A stretch of 64,000 nt of DNA from Kribbella soli. GTDB taxonomy: Bacteria > Actinomycetota > Actinomycetes > Propionibacteriales > Kribbellaceae. The stretch is from assembly GCF_004331345.1 (NCBI RefSeq), contig NZ_SJJZ01000003.1:1116001-1180000 (forward strand), written 5' to 3'. The notes under the pieces are model-generated. The model worked only from the letters and a program-made list of their open reading frames with translations. It was not told where the DNA came from and ran no database searches. The translations under genes and the position numbers were made by a program. This document shows positions 35,492-43,541 of the stretch, in pieces. Numbering within the stretch: position 1 is the first letter of the stretch; each line of letters opens with the position of its first letter.

Positions 35492-36492
35492 CCATGTTCC
35501 AGCTCGAGTTCATGCAGCGGGCTCTGATCGCCGGGCTGCTCACAGGGCTGTCGGCGCCGGCTATCGGGACGTACCTGGTGCAGCGGCGGCTGTCGTTGAT
35601 GGGTGACGGCATCGGCCACATCGCGATCACCGGTGTGGCGCTCGGTCTGCTGACCGGCAGTGCACCTGTGCTGACCGCCATCATCGTCTCGATCGCCGGT
35701 GCGACCGCCATCGAGCTGGTCCGCGCCCGCGGCAAGGCCACTGGCGACGTCGCACTCGCCCTCCTGTTCTACGGCGGCATCGCAGGCGGTGTGCTGCTCA
35801 TCGGACTCGCAGGTCAAGGTGCAGCCACGCTGAACACCTACCTGTTCGGTTCACTCACCACGGTCTCCCAGAGCGACCTGTACGTCGTTGTCGGCCTGGC
35901 CGTCGCCGTACTGGTAGTAGCGATCGGTCTAGGCCCACAGCTGTTTGCGGTGTGCCAGGACGAGGAGTTCGCCCGTACGACGGGACTCCGGGTCCAGCTG
36001 CTCAACCTGGTGATCGCAGTGATGGCTGCGGTCACTGTGACGGTAGCGATGCGCACGGTGGGGCTACTGCTGGTCAGTGCGCTCATGGTCGTCCCGGTGG
36101 CGACAGCGCAGCAGGTGACTCGGTCGTTCCGCAGTACGTTCATCACCGCGTGTGTCATCGGTGTGCTGGCGTGCCTGGCCGGCATCGTCACGTCGTACAA
36201 CGCGAATGTGGCGCCGGGTGCGACCATCGTGGTGCTGGCACTGGCCGGGTTCGTCGTGGCTGCGACGGTCGGGACGCTGCTGCGGCGGCGGGCCGGTCGG
36301 GCACGTCCGCTGGCGGACGAGGAGCCGGAGGTCGGCGTACCGGCACCGGAGCCACATGTGGTGAGTGCCGGGCACCCGCACGCGCACAGCCAGGCCTGCG
36401 GCCACAAGAAGGTCGAGCACGGGGACCATGTCGACTACGTGCACGACGGTCACCTGCACGCGGCGCACGGTGACCACTGGGATGAGCACTGA
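35488..36492 (+). CDS. znuB: Zinc ABC transporter permease
   Basis: A 334-residue ABC-3 family permease with about eight membrane helices, beginning FMQRALIAGLLTGLSAPAIG. The cytoplasmic tail of roughly 65 residues is very rich in His (HPHAHSQACGHKKVEHGDH, then HDGHLHAAHGDHWDEH), a likely zinc-binding sensor or store. ATG 35488 overlaps the znuC stop. Confidence 0.95.
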   Translation: MTMFQLEFMQRALIAGLLTGLSAPAIGTYLVQRRLSLMGDGIGHIAITGVALGLLTGSAPVLTAIIVSIAGATAIELVRARGKATGDVALALLFYGGIAGGVLLIGLAGQGAATLNTYLFGSLTTVSQSDLYVVVGLAVAVLVVAIGLGPQLFAVCQDEEFARTTGLRVQLLNLVIAVMAAVTVTVAMRTVGLLLVSALMVVPVATAQQVTRSFRSTFITACVIGVLACLAGIVTSYNANVAPGATIVVLALAGFVVAATVGTLLRRRAGRARPLADEEPEVGVPAPEPHVVSAGHPHAHSQACGHKKVEHGDHVDYVHDGHLHAAHGDHWDEH

Positions 36493-36529
36493 GTTGCTGA
36501 CTTCTGAGAGACTTGAGGGTGGTAGAGAG

Positions 36530-36940
36530 ATGACAGGAGGAACGGTGGCTATCGGAACACGCTCGACCCGTCAACGCGCGGCGGTCGCGCTCGCGCTCGA
36601 CAACATCGACGACTTCCGGACCGCCCAGGAGATCCACCAGGAGCTCCGGTCCGCCGGTGAGGCCGTCGGTCTGACCACTGTCTACCGCACCCTGCAGGCG
36701 CTCGCGGACTCCCGCGAGGTCGACGTACTGCGCACCGCCGACGGCGAAACGGCGTACCGGCGCTGCTCGAAGGGTCACCACCATCACCTGGTCTGCCGCA
36801 ACTGCGGCCGGACCGTCGAGGTCGAGGGACCGGCCGTGGAGCGCTGGGCCGACAAGGTCGCAGCCGAGCACGGGTACGCCGACATCAGCCACACGCTGGA
36901 GATCTTCGGCACCTGCCAGGAGTGCCAGCAGACCGCCTAG
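36530..36940 (+). CDS. zur: Zinc uptake regulator, Fur family
   Basis: A 136-residue Fur-family repressor. TRQRAAVALALDNIDDFRTA opens the winged helix, GLTTVYRTLQAL is the recognition helix, and KGHHHHLVCRNCGRTVEVEG then CQECQQ hold the zinc sites (two CxxC pairs). It closely follows actinobacterial Zur. It represses znuACB and itself at the boxes near 33757-33792. A GTG at 36545 after AGGAGG is an alternative start. The stop overlaps the stop of the convergent hemerythrin gene by three bases. Confidence 0.95.
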   Translation: MTGGTVAIGTRSTRQRAAVALALDNIDDFRTAQEIHQELRSAGEAVGLTTVYRTLQALADSREVDVLRTADGETAYRRCSKGHHHHLVCRNCGRTVEVEGPAVERWADKVAAEHGYADISHTLEIFGTCQECQQTA

Positions 36941-37593
36941 CCTTCGACGGACTTGATGAACTGCTGGTAGCGGCGCTGCCCGACCAGCCGCCAGATGACC
37001 CGGACGGGCGCTGGTAGGCCGGCCAGCATGCGTGCGGCTTCCTCGGGGCGGGCGGTCGCGAGCAGTTCACCCATAGCCGTGAACCGCTGGTTCGACTTGA
37101 ACTTGCTGAACGCGATCTTCCCGAGGTGATCCCACTCGGCCTGGGTGATATGCGTCGCGATCAGCGGTACGACGTCGCGCTCCTCCTCCCCCAAGTGTTC
37201 GGCAAGTCGCGCGGACACGGTCTCGAGCGCGGCACCGAGCGAGTCCGCACCAGCAGCGGTCGGCGTCGTACGCCAGGCAGTGACCGCATCGCGGGCCGAG
37301 TCCACGGCCTTGTGGACAGCGGCGTGCTGCTGCTCCATCCGATGAATCAGGTCGGCCGACAGCTCGGCACGCTCGAGCAGCCGGGGCCAGAGCAGCTCGT
37401 CCTCGGACGAGTGGTGCGCGTGCAGACCGTCGAGCTGGAAATCGACGTACGCCGCCACCGCCTCGGCCCGCGACTCGGCCCCAGCGGCCAGCACATGCAC
37501 CCTCGCCTGCTCGAACCCCCGCCGGATCACCCGGTGGATCAGTGCCATCTCCCACGGATCACACGCCCGTACGGCGTCAACCGGTGTTGCCAT
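36937..37593 (-). CDS. Hemerythrin (HHE) domain protein
   Basis: A 218-residue protein with an HHE cation-binding domain: ALIHRVIRRGF (His), LDGLHAHHSSEDELLWPRL (His, His-x3-Glu), HRMEQQHAAVHKAV (His) and LAEHLGEEERDVVPLI (His-x4-Glu) give the di-iron ligands. The C-terminal 60 residues are helical. Such proteins sense or buffer oxygen, NO or peroxide. It is divergent from a TetR gene with a 25-bp palindrome in between and is probably its target. Confidence 0.88.
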   Translation of the reverse strand: MATPVDAVRACDPWEMALIHRVIRRGFEQARVHVLAAGAESRAEAVAAYVDFQLDGLHAHHSSEDELLWPRLLERAELSADLIHRMEQQHAAVHKAVDSARDAVTAWRTTPTAAGADSLGAALETVSARLAEHLGEEERDVVPLIATHITQAEWDHLGKIAFSKFKSNQRFTAMGELLATARPEEAARMLAGLPAPVRVIWRLVGQRRYQQFIKSVEG

Positions 37594-37605
37594 GTCCCTC
37601 CCCCT

Positions 37606-37630
37606 TTCACTAGTGGCCACCACTAGTGAA
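37606..37630. promoter_or_regulatory. 25-bp palindromic TetR operator
   Basis: Perfect 11-bp arms TTCACTAGTGG (37606-37616) and CCACTAGTGAA (37620-37630) around CCA, between hemerythrin and TetR starts. Confidence 0.85.
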
Positions 37631-37640
37631 TGACTACTGC

Positions 37641-37646
37641 TAGCGT
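37641..37646 (+). promoter_or_regulatory. -10 element, leaderless promoter of tetR
   Basis: TAGCGT lies 7 nt before GTG 37654, eleven bases downstream of the palindrome. Confidence 0.45.
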
Positions 37647-37653
37647 GGGACGG

Positions 37654-38280
37654 GTGGGGAAACCTGTCAAGACGCCGAAGCGCACCCGTCGCGAGCAGGC
37701 GGCGGCGACCCGGGAACGGGTGATCCGCGCCGCGATCGAGGTGTTCGCCGAGGCCGGGTACGTCGGCACACGGATGACCGACATCGCCGGCCGCGCCGGT
37801 GTCGCCGTACAGACCGTGTACTTCGTCTTCCACACCAAGGCCGAGCTCCTGCAGGCCTGTTTCGACCACGCTGTCCTCGGGCCGGACCGGCTTCCGCCTC
37901 CGCAGCAGCCCTTCTTCGCCGAGATCTCCGCGGCGGAGTCCGGCCGGGCGGCGCTGGCCGCCTTCGTTCGCGGCAACACCGCAATCCTGACGCGCGTCGC
38001 GGTGATCAAAGAGGTCGCCGAATCGGCGCCCCACGAGCCCGATGCGGTGGCCGTGGTCGAGCGCAGCGAGCAGCTGCGGCGCGACGGTCTGGGCCAGGTG
38101 GTGGATCAGATCGCCGGGCGCTGGGGGCTGCGTCCGGGTCTCGACGCAGGCGACGCCGTCGACCTGCTGCTAATGCTCTCCACTTCCGGCCCGTTCCTCG
38201 AGCTGCGCCGCTACGGCTGGAGCGACACGAAGTACGCCGAATGGCTGACCGATGCGCTCGCCCGGGAGCTCCTCGCCTGA
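37654..38280 (+). CDS. TetR-family regulator
   Basis: A 208-residue repressor with N-terminal KTPKRTRREQAAATRERVIR, then EVFAEAGYVGTRMTDIAGRA and GVAVQTVYFVFHTKAELLQA as the DNA-binding domain. GTG 37654 is chosen on promoter spacing; in-frame ATG 37630 overlaps the palindrome end and is possible. Likely autoregulated together with the hemerythrin gene. Confidence 0.88.
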   Translation: MGKPVKTPKRTRREQAAATRERVIRAAIEVFAEAGYVGTRMTDIAGRAGVAVQTVYFVFHTKAELLQACFDHAVLGPDRLPPPQQPFFAEISAAESGRAALAAFVRGNTAILTRVAVIKEVAESAPHEPDAVAVVERSEQLRRDGLGQVVDQIAGRWGLRPGLDAGDAVDLLLMLSTSGPFLELRRYGWSDTKYAEWLTDALARELLA

Positions 38281-38301
38281 CTGTGACTCAGGTCACCTTT
38301 G

Positions 38302-38329
38302 CCTTTGAGCGCGCTCTAAGGCATACCGT
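38302..38329 (+). promoter_or_regulatory. MerR-type promoter with palindrome
   Basis: CCTTTGAGCGCGCTCTAAGG (38302-38321) is a 20-bp palindrome with one mismatched pair, directly followed by TACCGT (38324-38329), 7 nt before ATG 38337. A palindrome at the spacer is how MerR proteins act on promoters. Confidence 0.6.
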
Positions 38330-38336
38330 CGTAGAC

Positions 38337-38774
38337 ATGAACGCGACCGAACTGCTCACCCCGCCGATCGACCGAGATCTGCTGTGTCTGCTCGAGCTGC
38401 CGGAGGACCTGCCCGAGCAGCTGTCGATCGCCGAGGCCTCCGAGCTGACGGGCCTCACCGCGCACACCCTGCGGTACTACGAGCGCATCGGCCTCCTCGA
38501 CGTACGCCGGGACACCGCCGGGTACCGCAGCTACGACCAGCGGGCGATGGCGCGGATCGTGTTCATCAGCAGGCTGCGCGCCTCCGGCATGCCGATCAGC
38601 ACGATCAGCCACTACCTGGAGCTGGTGCTTGAGGGCGACCACACCGCACCTCAGCGACTCGCCCTGATGCAGGAGCACCGGGAGAGGATCCAGCGGCAGC
38701 TGCGCGACCTGCAGCTCGCCCTCGCGGTGACCGACTACAAGATCACCGTGTACGGCGGCACTGCCGCCCCGTAA
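38337..38774 (+). CDS. MerR-family regulator
   Basis: A 145-residue regulator. SIAEASELTGLTAHTLRYYE, then RIGLLDVRRDTAGYRSYDQR, is the MerR winged helix; RLRASGMPISTISHYLELVL is the second helix region and the rest is a dimerising coiled coil. No cysteine cluster, so it is not a metal or redox type. It precedes the aldo-keto reductase by 71 bases on the same strand and probably activates it, as in many actinobacteria. Confidence 0.92.
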   Translation: MNATELLTPPIDRDLLCLLELPEDLPEQLSIAEASELTGLTAHTLRYYERIGLLDVRRDTAGYRSYDQRAMARIVFISRLRASGMPISTISHYLELVLEGDHTAPQRLALMQEHRERIQRQLRDLQLALAVTDYKITVYGGTAAP

Positions 38775-38845
38775 CCAACCACTCAGCTGAGCCGACCGTT
38801 ACGCACGTTCGGCCGGCGCAGCCATGCCTTCTGATGGGAGAAATC

Positions 38846-39820
38846 ATGAAACTGGGTAGCCAAGGCGCCGACGTCAGCCGCCTCGGACTCGGCTGTATGG
38901 GGATGAGCTTCGCGTACGGCGTGGCCGACGACAACGAGTCGACCGCGACGCTGCATCGGGCGCTCGACCTCGGCATCACGTTCCTCGACACCGCCGACAT
39001 GTACGGCTTCGGCGCCAACGAGGAACTCGTCGGCCGGACCATCGCCGATCGCCGCGACGAGGTGTTCCTCGCGACGAAGTTCGGCATCACCGGCAATGGG
39101 CTGAACTCGGCGGCGCGGGGAGTGAACGGGTCGCCGGAGTACGTCCGGTCCGCGATCGACGCGTCCCTCCAGCGGCTCGGAGTCGACCACGTCGACCTCT
39201 ACTACCAGCACCGGATGGATCCCGACGTACCCGTCGAGGAGACGGTCGGGGCGATGGCGTCGCTGGTCGAGGCCGGGAAGGTGCGGTACCTCGGGCTGTC
39301 GGAGGCGTCGGCGGAGACGATCCGGCGGGCGCACGCCGTACATCCGATCACCGCGGTGCAGTCCGAGTGGTCGTTGTTCAGCCGGGACATCGAGGAGTCG
39401 GTGCTGCCGGCCTGCCGCGAGCTCGGCATCGGGATCGTGCCGTACTCGCCGCTCGGGCGCGGCATGCTCACCGGCGCCCTGCCCACGGAGCTCCCGGCCG
39501 ACGACTTCCGCCGTACCCTCCCCCGCTTCTCCGGCGACAACCTGGACGTGAACCTCGCACTGGTCGAGGAGATCCGCGCGGTGGCAGCGCGGTACGACGC
39601 GACACCCGGACAGGTCGCGCTCGCCTGGGTGCTTGCGCAGGGCAACGACATCGCGCCGATCCCGGGGACGAAGCGGCGCAAGTACCTGGAGGAGAACTTC
39701 GGGGCGCTCGACGTCGCGCTGTCCGCCGCCGACGTCGAGGCGCTGTCGAAGCTGACGCCGGTCGGCCTCCGCTACCCCGACATGAGCTGGGTCGCCGGGC
39801 AGACCGTCGCACAGGACTGA
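38846..39820 (+). CDS. Aldo-keto reductase (AKR13-like)
   Basis: A 324-residue NADPH-dependent aldehyde/ketone reductase. The catalytic Asp and Tyr are in FLDTADMYGFGANEELVG, Lys in LATKFGI and His in YYQHRMDPDVP. The C-terminal IAPIPGTKRRKYLEEN binds the cofactor phosphate. GGGAGAA precedes ATG 38846; ATG 38834 is an alternative. It resembles the second AKR in this window (53335-54324) in most blocks. Probably controlled by the adjacent MerR. Confidence 0.92.
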   Translation: MKLGSQGADVSRLGLGCMGMSFAYGVADDNESTATLHRALDLGITFLDTADMYGFGANEELVGRTIADRRDEVFLATKFGITGNGLNSAARGVNGSPEYVRSAIDASLQRLGVDHVDLYYQHRMDPDVPVEETVGAMASLVEAGKVRYLGLSEASAETIRRAHAVHPITAVQSEWSLFSRDIEESVLPACRELGIGIVPYSPLGRGMLTGALPTELPADDFRRTLPRFSGDNLDVNLALVEEIRAVAARYDATPGQVALAWVLAQGNDIAPIPGTKRRKYLEENFGALDVALSAADVEALSKLTPVGLRYPDMSWVAGQTVAQD

Positions 39821-39835
39821 TAAACTGACCGCAGT

Positions 39836-39874
39836 AAGCCTTCCGTACCGGACTCTTCCGGCGGGAGGCTTTTC
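39836..39874 (+). terminator. Rho-independent terminator
   Basis: AAGCCTTCCG...CCGG pairs with CCGG...GGGAGGCTT around ACTCTT, followed by TTTTCT. It ends the MerR-AKR unit. Confidence 0.8.
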
Positions 39875-39902
39875 TGCGTTCTGATCCGTTCTGAGGAGAC
39901 CT

Positions 39903-40397
39903 ATGTCTGATCTCGTGGTGCGCCGTGTCCAGCCGTCCGACCGACCGGTGATGGAGCGGCTGTGGCTGATGTTCCGCCACGACATGTCCGAGTTCCAGGG
40001 CCAGCTCCCGCGCCCCGACGGCAGCTTCCGCACCGAGTGGCTGGAGAAGGTCCTGACCGGCGATCCGGAGTGGGCCGGGTACCTGATCTCGCTGGGCGAG
40101 AACCCGGTCGGCTTCTGCTTCATGCGAGCGCTGCAGCAACCGGTGCATGTGCTGAACGCGTTCTTCATGGTGCGTCCGGTACGTCGCAGCGGACACGGAC
40201 TGCGCGCGGTCCAGGAAGTGCTGTCGCATCACCCCGGTCCGTGCGACGTCGCGTTCCAGGGCAACAACGAGAAGGCGGTCAGGTTCTGGCAGCGGGTCGC
40301 GACCGAGATCTCCGGCGACGTCTGGACCCAGGAGGCCCGCCCGATCGCCGGCAAGCCCGACGCGACCCCCGACCTGTGGATCTCATTCAAGGTCTAG
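39903..40397 (+). CDS. GNAT-family N-acetyltransferase-like protein
   Basis: A 164-residue GNAT fold. LVVRRVQPSDRPVMERLWLM opens; VHVLNAFFMVRPVRRSGHGL holds the acetyl-CoA loop (RRSGHG); VAFQGNNEKAVRFWQRVA is motif B. The acceptor is unknown. GAGGAG lies 6 nt before the ATG. The 3' end overlaps the convergent sigma-factor gene by 15 bases. Confidence 0.85.
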   Translation: MSDLVVRRVQPSDRPVMERLWLMFRHDMSEFQGQLPRPDGSFRTEWLEKVLTGDPEWAGYLISLGENPVGFCFMRALQQPVHVLNAFFMVRPVRRSGHGLRAVQEVLSHHPGPCDVAFQGNNEKAVRFWQRVATEISGDVWTQEARPIAGKPDATPDLWISFKV

Positions 40398-41318
40398 GGG
40401 CAGATCGAAGTACGCGAACAATGTCTGGTCGAAGAACGTGACGTTGTGCGTGATGCCGGCTTTGGTGACGGTGAAGACCTGCAGGCTGTGGGCGTGGTAC
40501 CGCCCGTCGTCGGCGCGCACGTACGCGCCGACGGCGGGCTGGTCGTTCGCCATCGTGATGCGGAGTCGCCAGGCCGGGCCGCGCATCGCGTACACCCGCT
40601 CGATGAATCCGGCGTACGCGTCCTTGCCGACGAACCACAGCGGCGCAGGCGGCATCTCCAGTACGACGCGCTCGGCCAGCAACCGGGTCAGGCCTTCGAC
40701 GTCGGCCGCCTCGAACGCGCGCACGTAGTCCTCGACGACCGCGCGGACCTCCCGGTCCGTCGGTTCGTTGACATCCTCTTCCTCGAGATCGACCTCCGCC
40801 AGCCGGGCCCGCGCGCGTTGGAGCGCGCTGTTCACCGACGCGGGCGTGGTGTCCAGCGCCGCCGCGACGTCGGCGGCGGGCCAGTCCAGCACGTCCCGCA
40901 GTACTAGCACTGCTCGCTGCCTGGCCGGCAGGTACTGCATCGCCGCGACCAACGCCAGTCGCAGACTCCCTCGGTCCGCCGACGCCACGGCCGGATCGGT
41001 CGGGAACGGCTGCAGCCAAGGGACATCGAGCGACGGCTCGATCGGCGCCAGTGGATCGGTCTCCGCACCGACGAGTCCGGACGGGAGAGCGCGCCGGCCT
41101 CGTCCCTTCAGCGCGGTGAGGCACGCGTTGGTCGCGATCCGGTAGAGCCAGGTGCGCAGCGACGCGCGCTCGGCGTCGTACGTGTCGATCGCCCGCCACG
41201 CGCGCAGCATCGTCTCCTGGACCAGATCCTCCGCGTCGTGCAGCGATCCGAGCAGGCGGTAACAGTGCGCCAGCAGTTCCCGGCGGTACGGAGCGACCTG
41301 TTGTTCGAAGTCGTCCAC
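40383..41318 (-). CDS. ECF sigma factor with C-terminal SnoaL-like domain (TIGR02960-like)
   Basis: A 311-residue sigma factor. Region 2: CYRLLGSLHDAEDLVQETML, RAW. Region 4: AAMQYLPARQRAVLVLRDVL, then TTPASVNSALQRARARL. The linker contains PWLQPFPTDP, typical of TIGR02960/SigG-like factors. The last 120 residues (VVEDYVRAFEAADVEGLTRL onward) form a SnoaL/NTF2-like domain, likely a built-in sensor replacing an anti-sigma factor. It starts with GTG three bases after mscR, so both are one operon. Confidence 0.93.
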   Translation of the reverse strand: MDDFEQQVAPYRRELLAHCYRLLGSLHDAEDLVQETMLRAWRAIDTYDAERASLRTWLYRIATNACLTALKGRGRRALPSGLVGAETDPLAPIEPSLDVPWLQPFPTDPAVASADRGSLRLALVAAMQYLPARQRAVLVLRDVLDWPAADVAAALDTTPASVNSALQRARARLAEVDLEEEDVNEPTDREVRAVVEDYVRAFEAADVEGLTRLLAERVVLEMPPAPLWFVGKDAYAGFIERVYAMRGPAWRLRITMANDQPAVGAYVRADDGRYHAHSLQVFTVTKAGITHNVTFFDQTLFAYFDLPLDLE

Positions 41319-41321
41319 TGC

Positions 41322-42416
41322 TTAGAAGACGACGACCGAGCGCAGAACGTCCCCGTGATGCATCTTCGCGAAGGCGTCCTCGACCTCGTCCAGCGTGATC
41401 GTCTCGGACACGAAACGGTCCAGGGGCAGGCGGCCCTGGAGGTGGAGGTCGATCAGCAACGGGAAGTCGCGGGTCGGGAGGCAGTCGCCGTACCAGCTCG
41501 ATTTCAGGGAGCCGCCGCGGCCGAAGAAGTCCAGGAGGGGCATGTCGAGGCGCATGTCTGGGGTCGGTACGCCGACCAGCACCACGGTGCCGGCCAGATC
41601 GCGCGCGTAGAACGCCTGCTTCCAGGTCTCCGGACGGCCGACCGCGTCGATCACTACATCGGCGCCGAACCCGCCGGTCAGTTCCTGCACCGCGGCGACG
41701 ACCCCGTCGTGGTCGAGTCCCTTCGAGTTGATCGTGTGCGTCGCGCCGAGTTCCTGCGCGGTGGTGAGCTTGCGCTCGTCGAGGTCGATCGCGATCACCT
41801 TCGCCGCTCCGGCGAGGCGGGCGCCGACGACTGCCGCCGTACCGACACCGCCCGATCCGATCACGGCGACCGTGTCTCCGCGGCCGACGTTGCCGGTGTT
41901 GATCGCGGCGCCGAGACCGGCCATCACGCCGCAGCCGAGCAGGCCCGCGACCTCCGGCTTGGCGGCCGGGTCCACCTTGGTGCACTGCCCGGCCGCTACC
42001 AGGGTCTTCTCCGCGAACGCTCCGATGCCGAGCGCAGGGCTCAGCTCGGTGCCGTCCGCGAGCGTCATCTTCTGCTTGGCGTTGTGCGTGTTGAAGCAGT
42101 ACCAGGGCCGGCCGCGCAGGCAGGCGCGGCAGTTGCCGCAGACGGCCCGCCAGTTCAGCACGACGAAATCACCCGGCTGCACGTCGGTCACGCCGTCGCC
42201 CACGGACTCCACGATCCCCGCGGCCTCATGCCCCAGGAGGAACGGGAACTCGTCGTTGATCCCACCTTCGCGGTAGTGCAGATCCGTGTGGCAGACCCCG
42301 CACGCCTGCACCTTCACGACCGCTTCCCCGGGACCCGGGTCCGGGACCGTGACCTCCTCGATCGACACCGGCGCACCCTTGCCAGCCGCCACCACACCAC
42401 GCACCGTCTGAGCCAT
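41322..42416 (-). CDS. mscR: S-nitrosomycothiol reductase / mycothiol-dependent formaldehyde dehydrogenase
   Basis: A 364-residue zinc alcohol dehydrogenase of class III type that detoxifies formaldehyde and NO via mycothiol adducts. Catalytic zinc: CGVCHTDLHYREGG and GHEAAG. Structural zinc: CGNCRACLRGRPWYC. The NAD site is VIGSGGVGTAAVVGARLAG. AVCGNCRACLRGRPWYCFNT plus HNAKQKMTL is characteristic of actinobacterial MscR. It leads an operon with the ECF sigma factor. Confidence 0.94.
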   Translation of the reverse strand: MAQTVRGVVAAGKGAPVSIEEVTVPDPGPGEAVVKVQACGVCHTDLHYREGGINDEFPFLLGHEAAGIVESVGDGVTDVQPGDFVVLNWRAVCGNCRACLRGRPWYCFNTHNAKQKMTLADGTELSPALGIGAFAEKTLVAAGQCTKVDPAAKPEVAGLLGCGVMAGLGAAINTGNVGRGDTVAVIGSGGVGTAAVVGARLAGAAKVIAIDLDERKLTTAQELGATHTINSKGLDHDGVVAAVQELTGGFGADVVIDAVGRPETWKQAFYARDLAGTVVLVGVPTPDMRLDMPLLDFFGRGGSLKSSWYGDCLPTRDFPLLIDLHLQGRLPLDRFVSETITLDEVEDAFAKMHHGDVLRSVVVF

Positions 42417-42422
42417 TCCCCG

Positions 42423-42428
42423 AACCTA
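42423..42428 (-). promoter_or_regulatory. -10 element, leaderless promoter of mscR
   Basis: TAGGTT, then CGGGGA, then ATG 42416. The same TAGGTTCGGGG string precedes the AKR gene at 54324. Confidence 0.55.
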
Positions 42429-42653
42429 ACCGCCACAGCCTGCCCACGTCAGCCTCCACGGCGTGTGGGTGTGCCGTCAGAACAGGACGTAGTCGTCTAC
42501 GTACACGACTCCGCCCGCCTGAACCCTCCCGCCGCGGCCCGGTTGACCCCACCACCTCCTGTTCTTACGTACACCTCTGTCCACCGGTCGGGGGACAGAG
42601 AGTCCGCCGGGCGGTGCTCCCGGGGGACGGTGCCGGGACGCGAGAGTTGAGGC

Positions 42654-43541
42654 ATGGAGAACGACAACGCAGTGAGGGTGCGCGGCCTGGTCAAGCGGTA
42701 CCCGGACAAGGTCGCGGTCGACGGTGTCGATCTGGACATCCACCGGGGCGAGGTGTTCGCCCTGCTCGGCCCGAACGGGGCCGGTAAGACGACGACCACG
42801 GAGATCCTGGAGGGGTATCGCCGGGCCGACGAAGGAGAGGTCAGCGTGCTGGGCACGGACCCGGCCCGCGGCGACCGCCGGTGGCGGAGCCAGCTCGGGA
42901 TCGTGCTGCAGACCTCGCGCGACGAGGCGGAGTCGACCGTCCTCGAGCTGGTCAGCCACTACGCCGCCTACTACCCGAACCCGCGCGACCCGGACGAGGT
43001 GATCGCCGCCGTCGGGCTCGAGGAGAAGCGCAAGACCCGGCCGCGCAAGCTGTCCGGCGGTCAGCGCCGCCGGCTCGACGTCGCCCTCGGCGTGATCGGC
43101 AACCCGGAGCTGCTGTTCCTGGACGAGCCCACGACCGGCTTCGACCCCGAGGCGCGCCGGCAGTTCTGGACCCTGATCGAGAACCTGCGGACCAGCGGTA
43201 CGACGATCCTGCTGACCACCCACTACCTGGACGAGGCCGAGCACCTCGCCGACCGGGTCGGGGTGATCGCCGACGGCCGGATGATCGAGATCGGTACGCC
43301 GGAGACGCTCGGCGGACGTGGCGCCCGGACAGCTCGGGTCTCCTGGAGCGACGCCGACGGCCCGCACGAGCTGCGCACCGACCGGCCGACCGCCGAGGTC
43401 GCGGCGCTGATGCAGCGCTTCGACGGCGAGGTACCCGAGCTCGAGGTCCGCCGCCCGAGCCTGGAAGACATCTACCTGGACCTGATCGGCAAGGCCAATG
43501 CCGCCGACGCCGCTGTCTCGATCGAAGCTGGAGCACTGTGA
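42654..43541 (+). CDS. ABC-2 exporter ATPase (DrrA-like)
   Basis: A 295-residue ATPase. Walker A GPNGAGKTTTTEIL, signature KLSGGQRRRLDVALGV, Walker B LLFLDEPTTGFDPEARRQ and switch TTHYLDEAEHLADR. A C-terminal extension follows. These export drugs, lipids or polysaccharides with an ABC-2 permease. First gene of an ABC-permease-kinase-regulator unit. GAGAGT (42642-42647) lies 6 nt before the ATG as a weak -10. Confidence 0.93.
   Translation: MENDNAVRVRGLVKRYPDKVAVDGVDLDIHRGEVFALLGPNGAGKTTTTEILEGYRRADEGEVSVLGTDPARGDRRWRSQLGIVLQTSRDEAESTVLELVSHYAAYYPNPRDPDEVIAAVGLEEKRKTRPRKLSGGQRRRLDVALGVIGNPELLFLDEPTTGFDPEARRQFWTLIENLRTSGTTILLTTHYLDEAEHLADRVGVIADGRMIEIGTPETLGGRGARTARVSWSDADGPHELRTDRPTAEVAALMQRFDGEVPELEVRRPSLEDIYLDLIGKANAADAAVSIEAGAL

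Noticed and set aside
42881..43540. A long plus-strand frame that precedes and joins the ABC-2 permease frame
   Set aside because: The upstream part overlaps the ATPase gene in another frame; only the segment from ATG 43541 encodes the permease.
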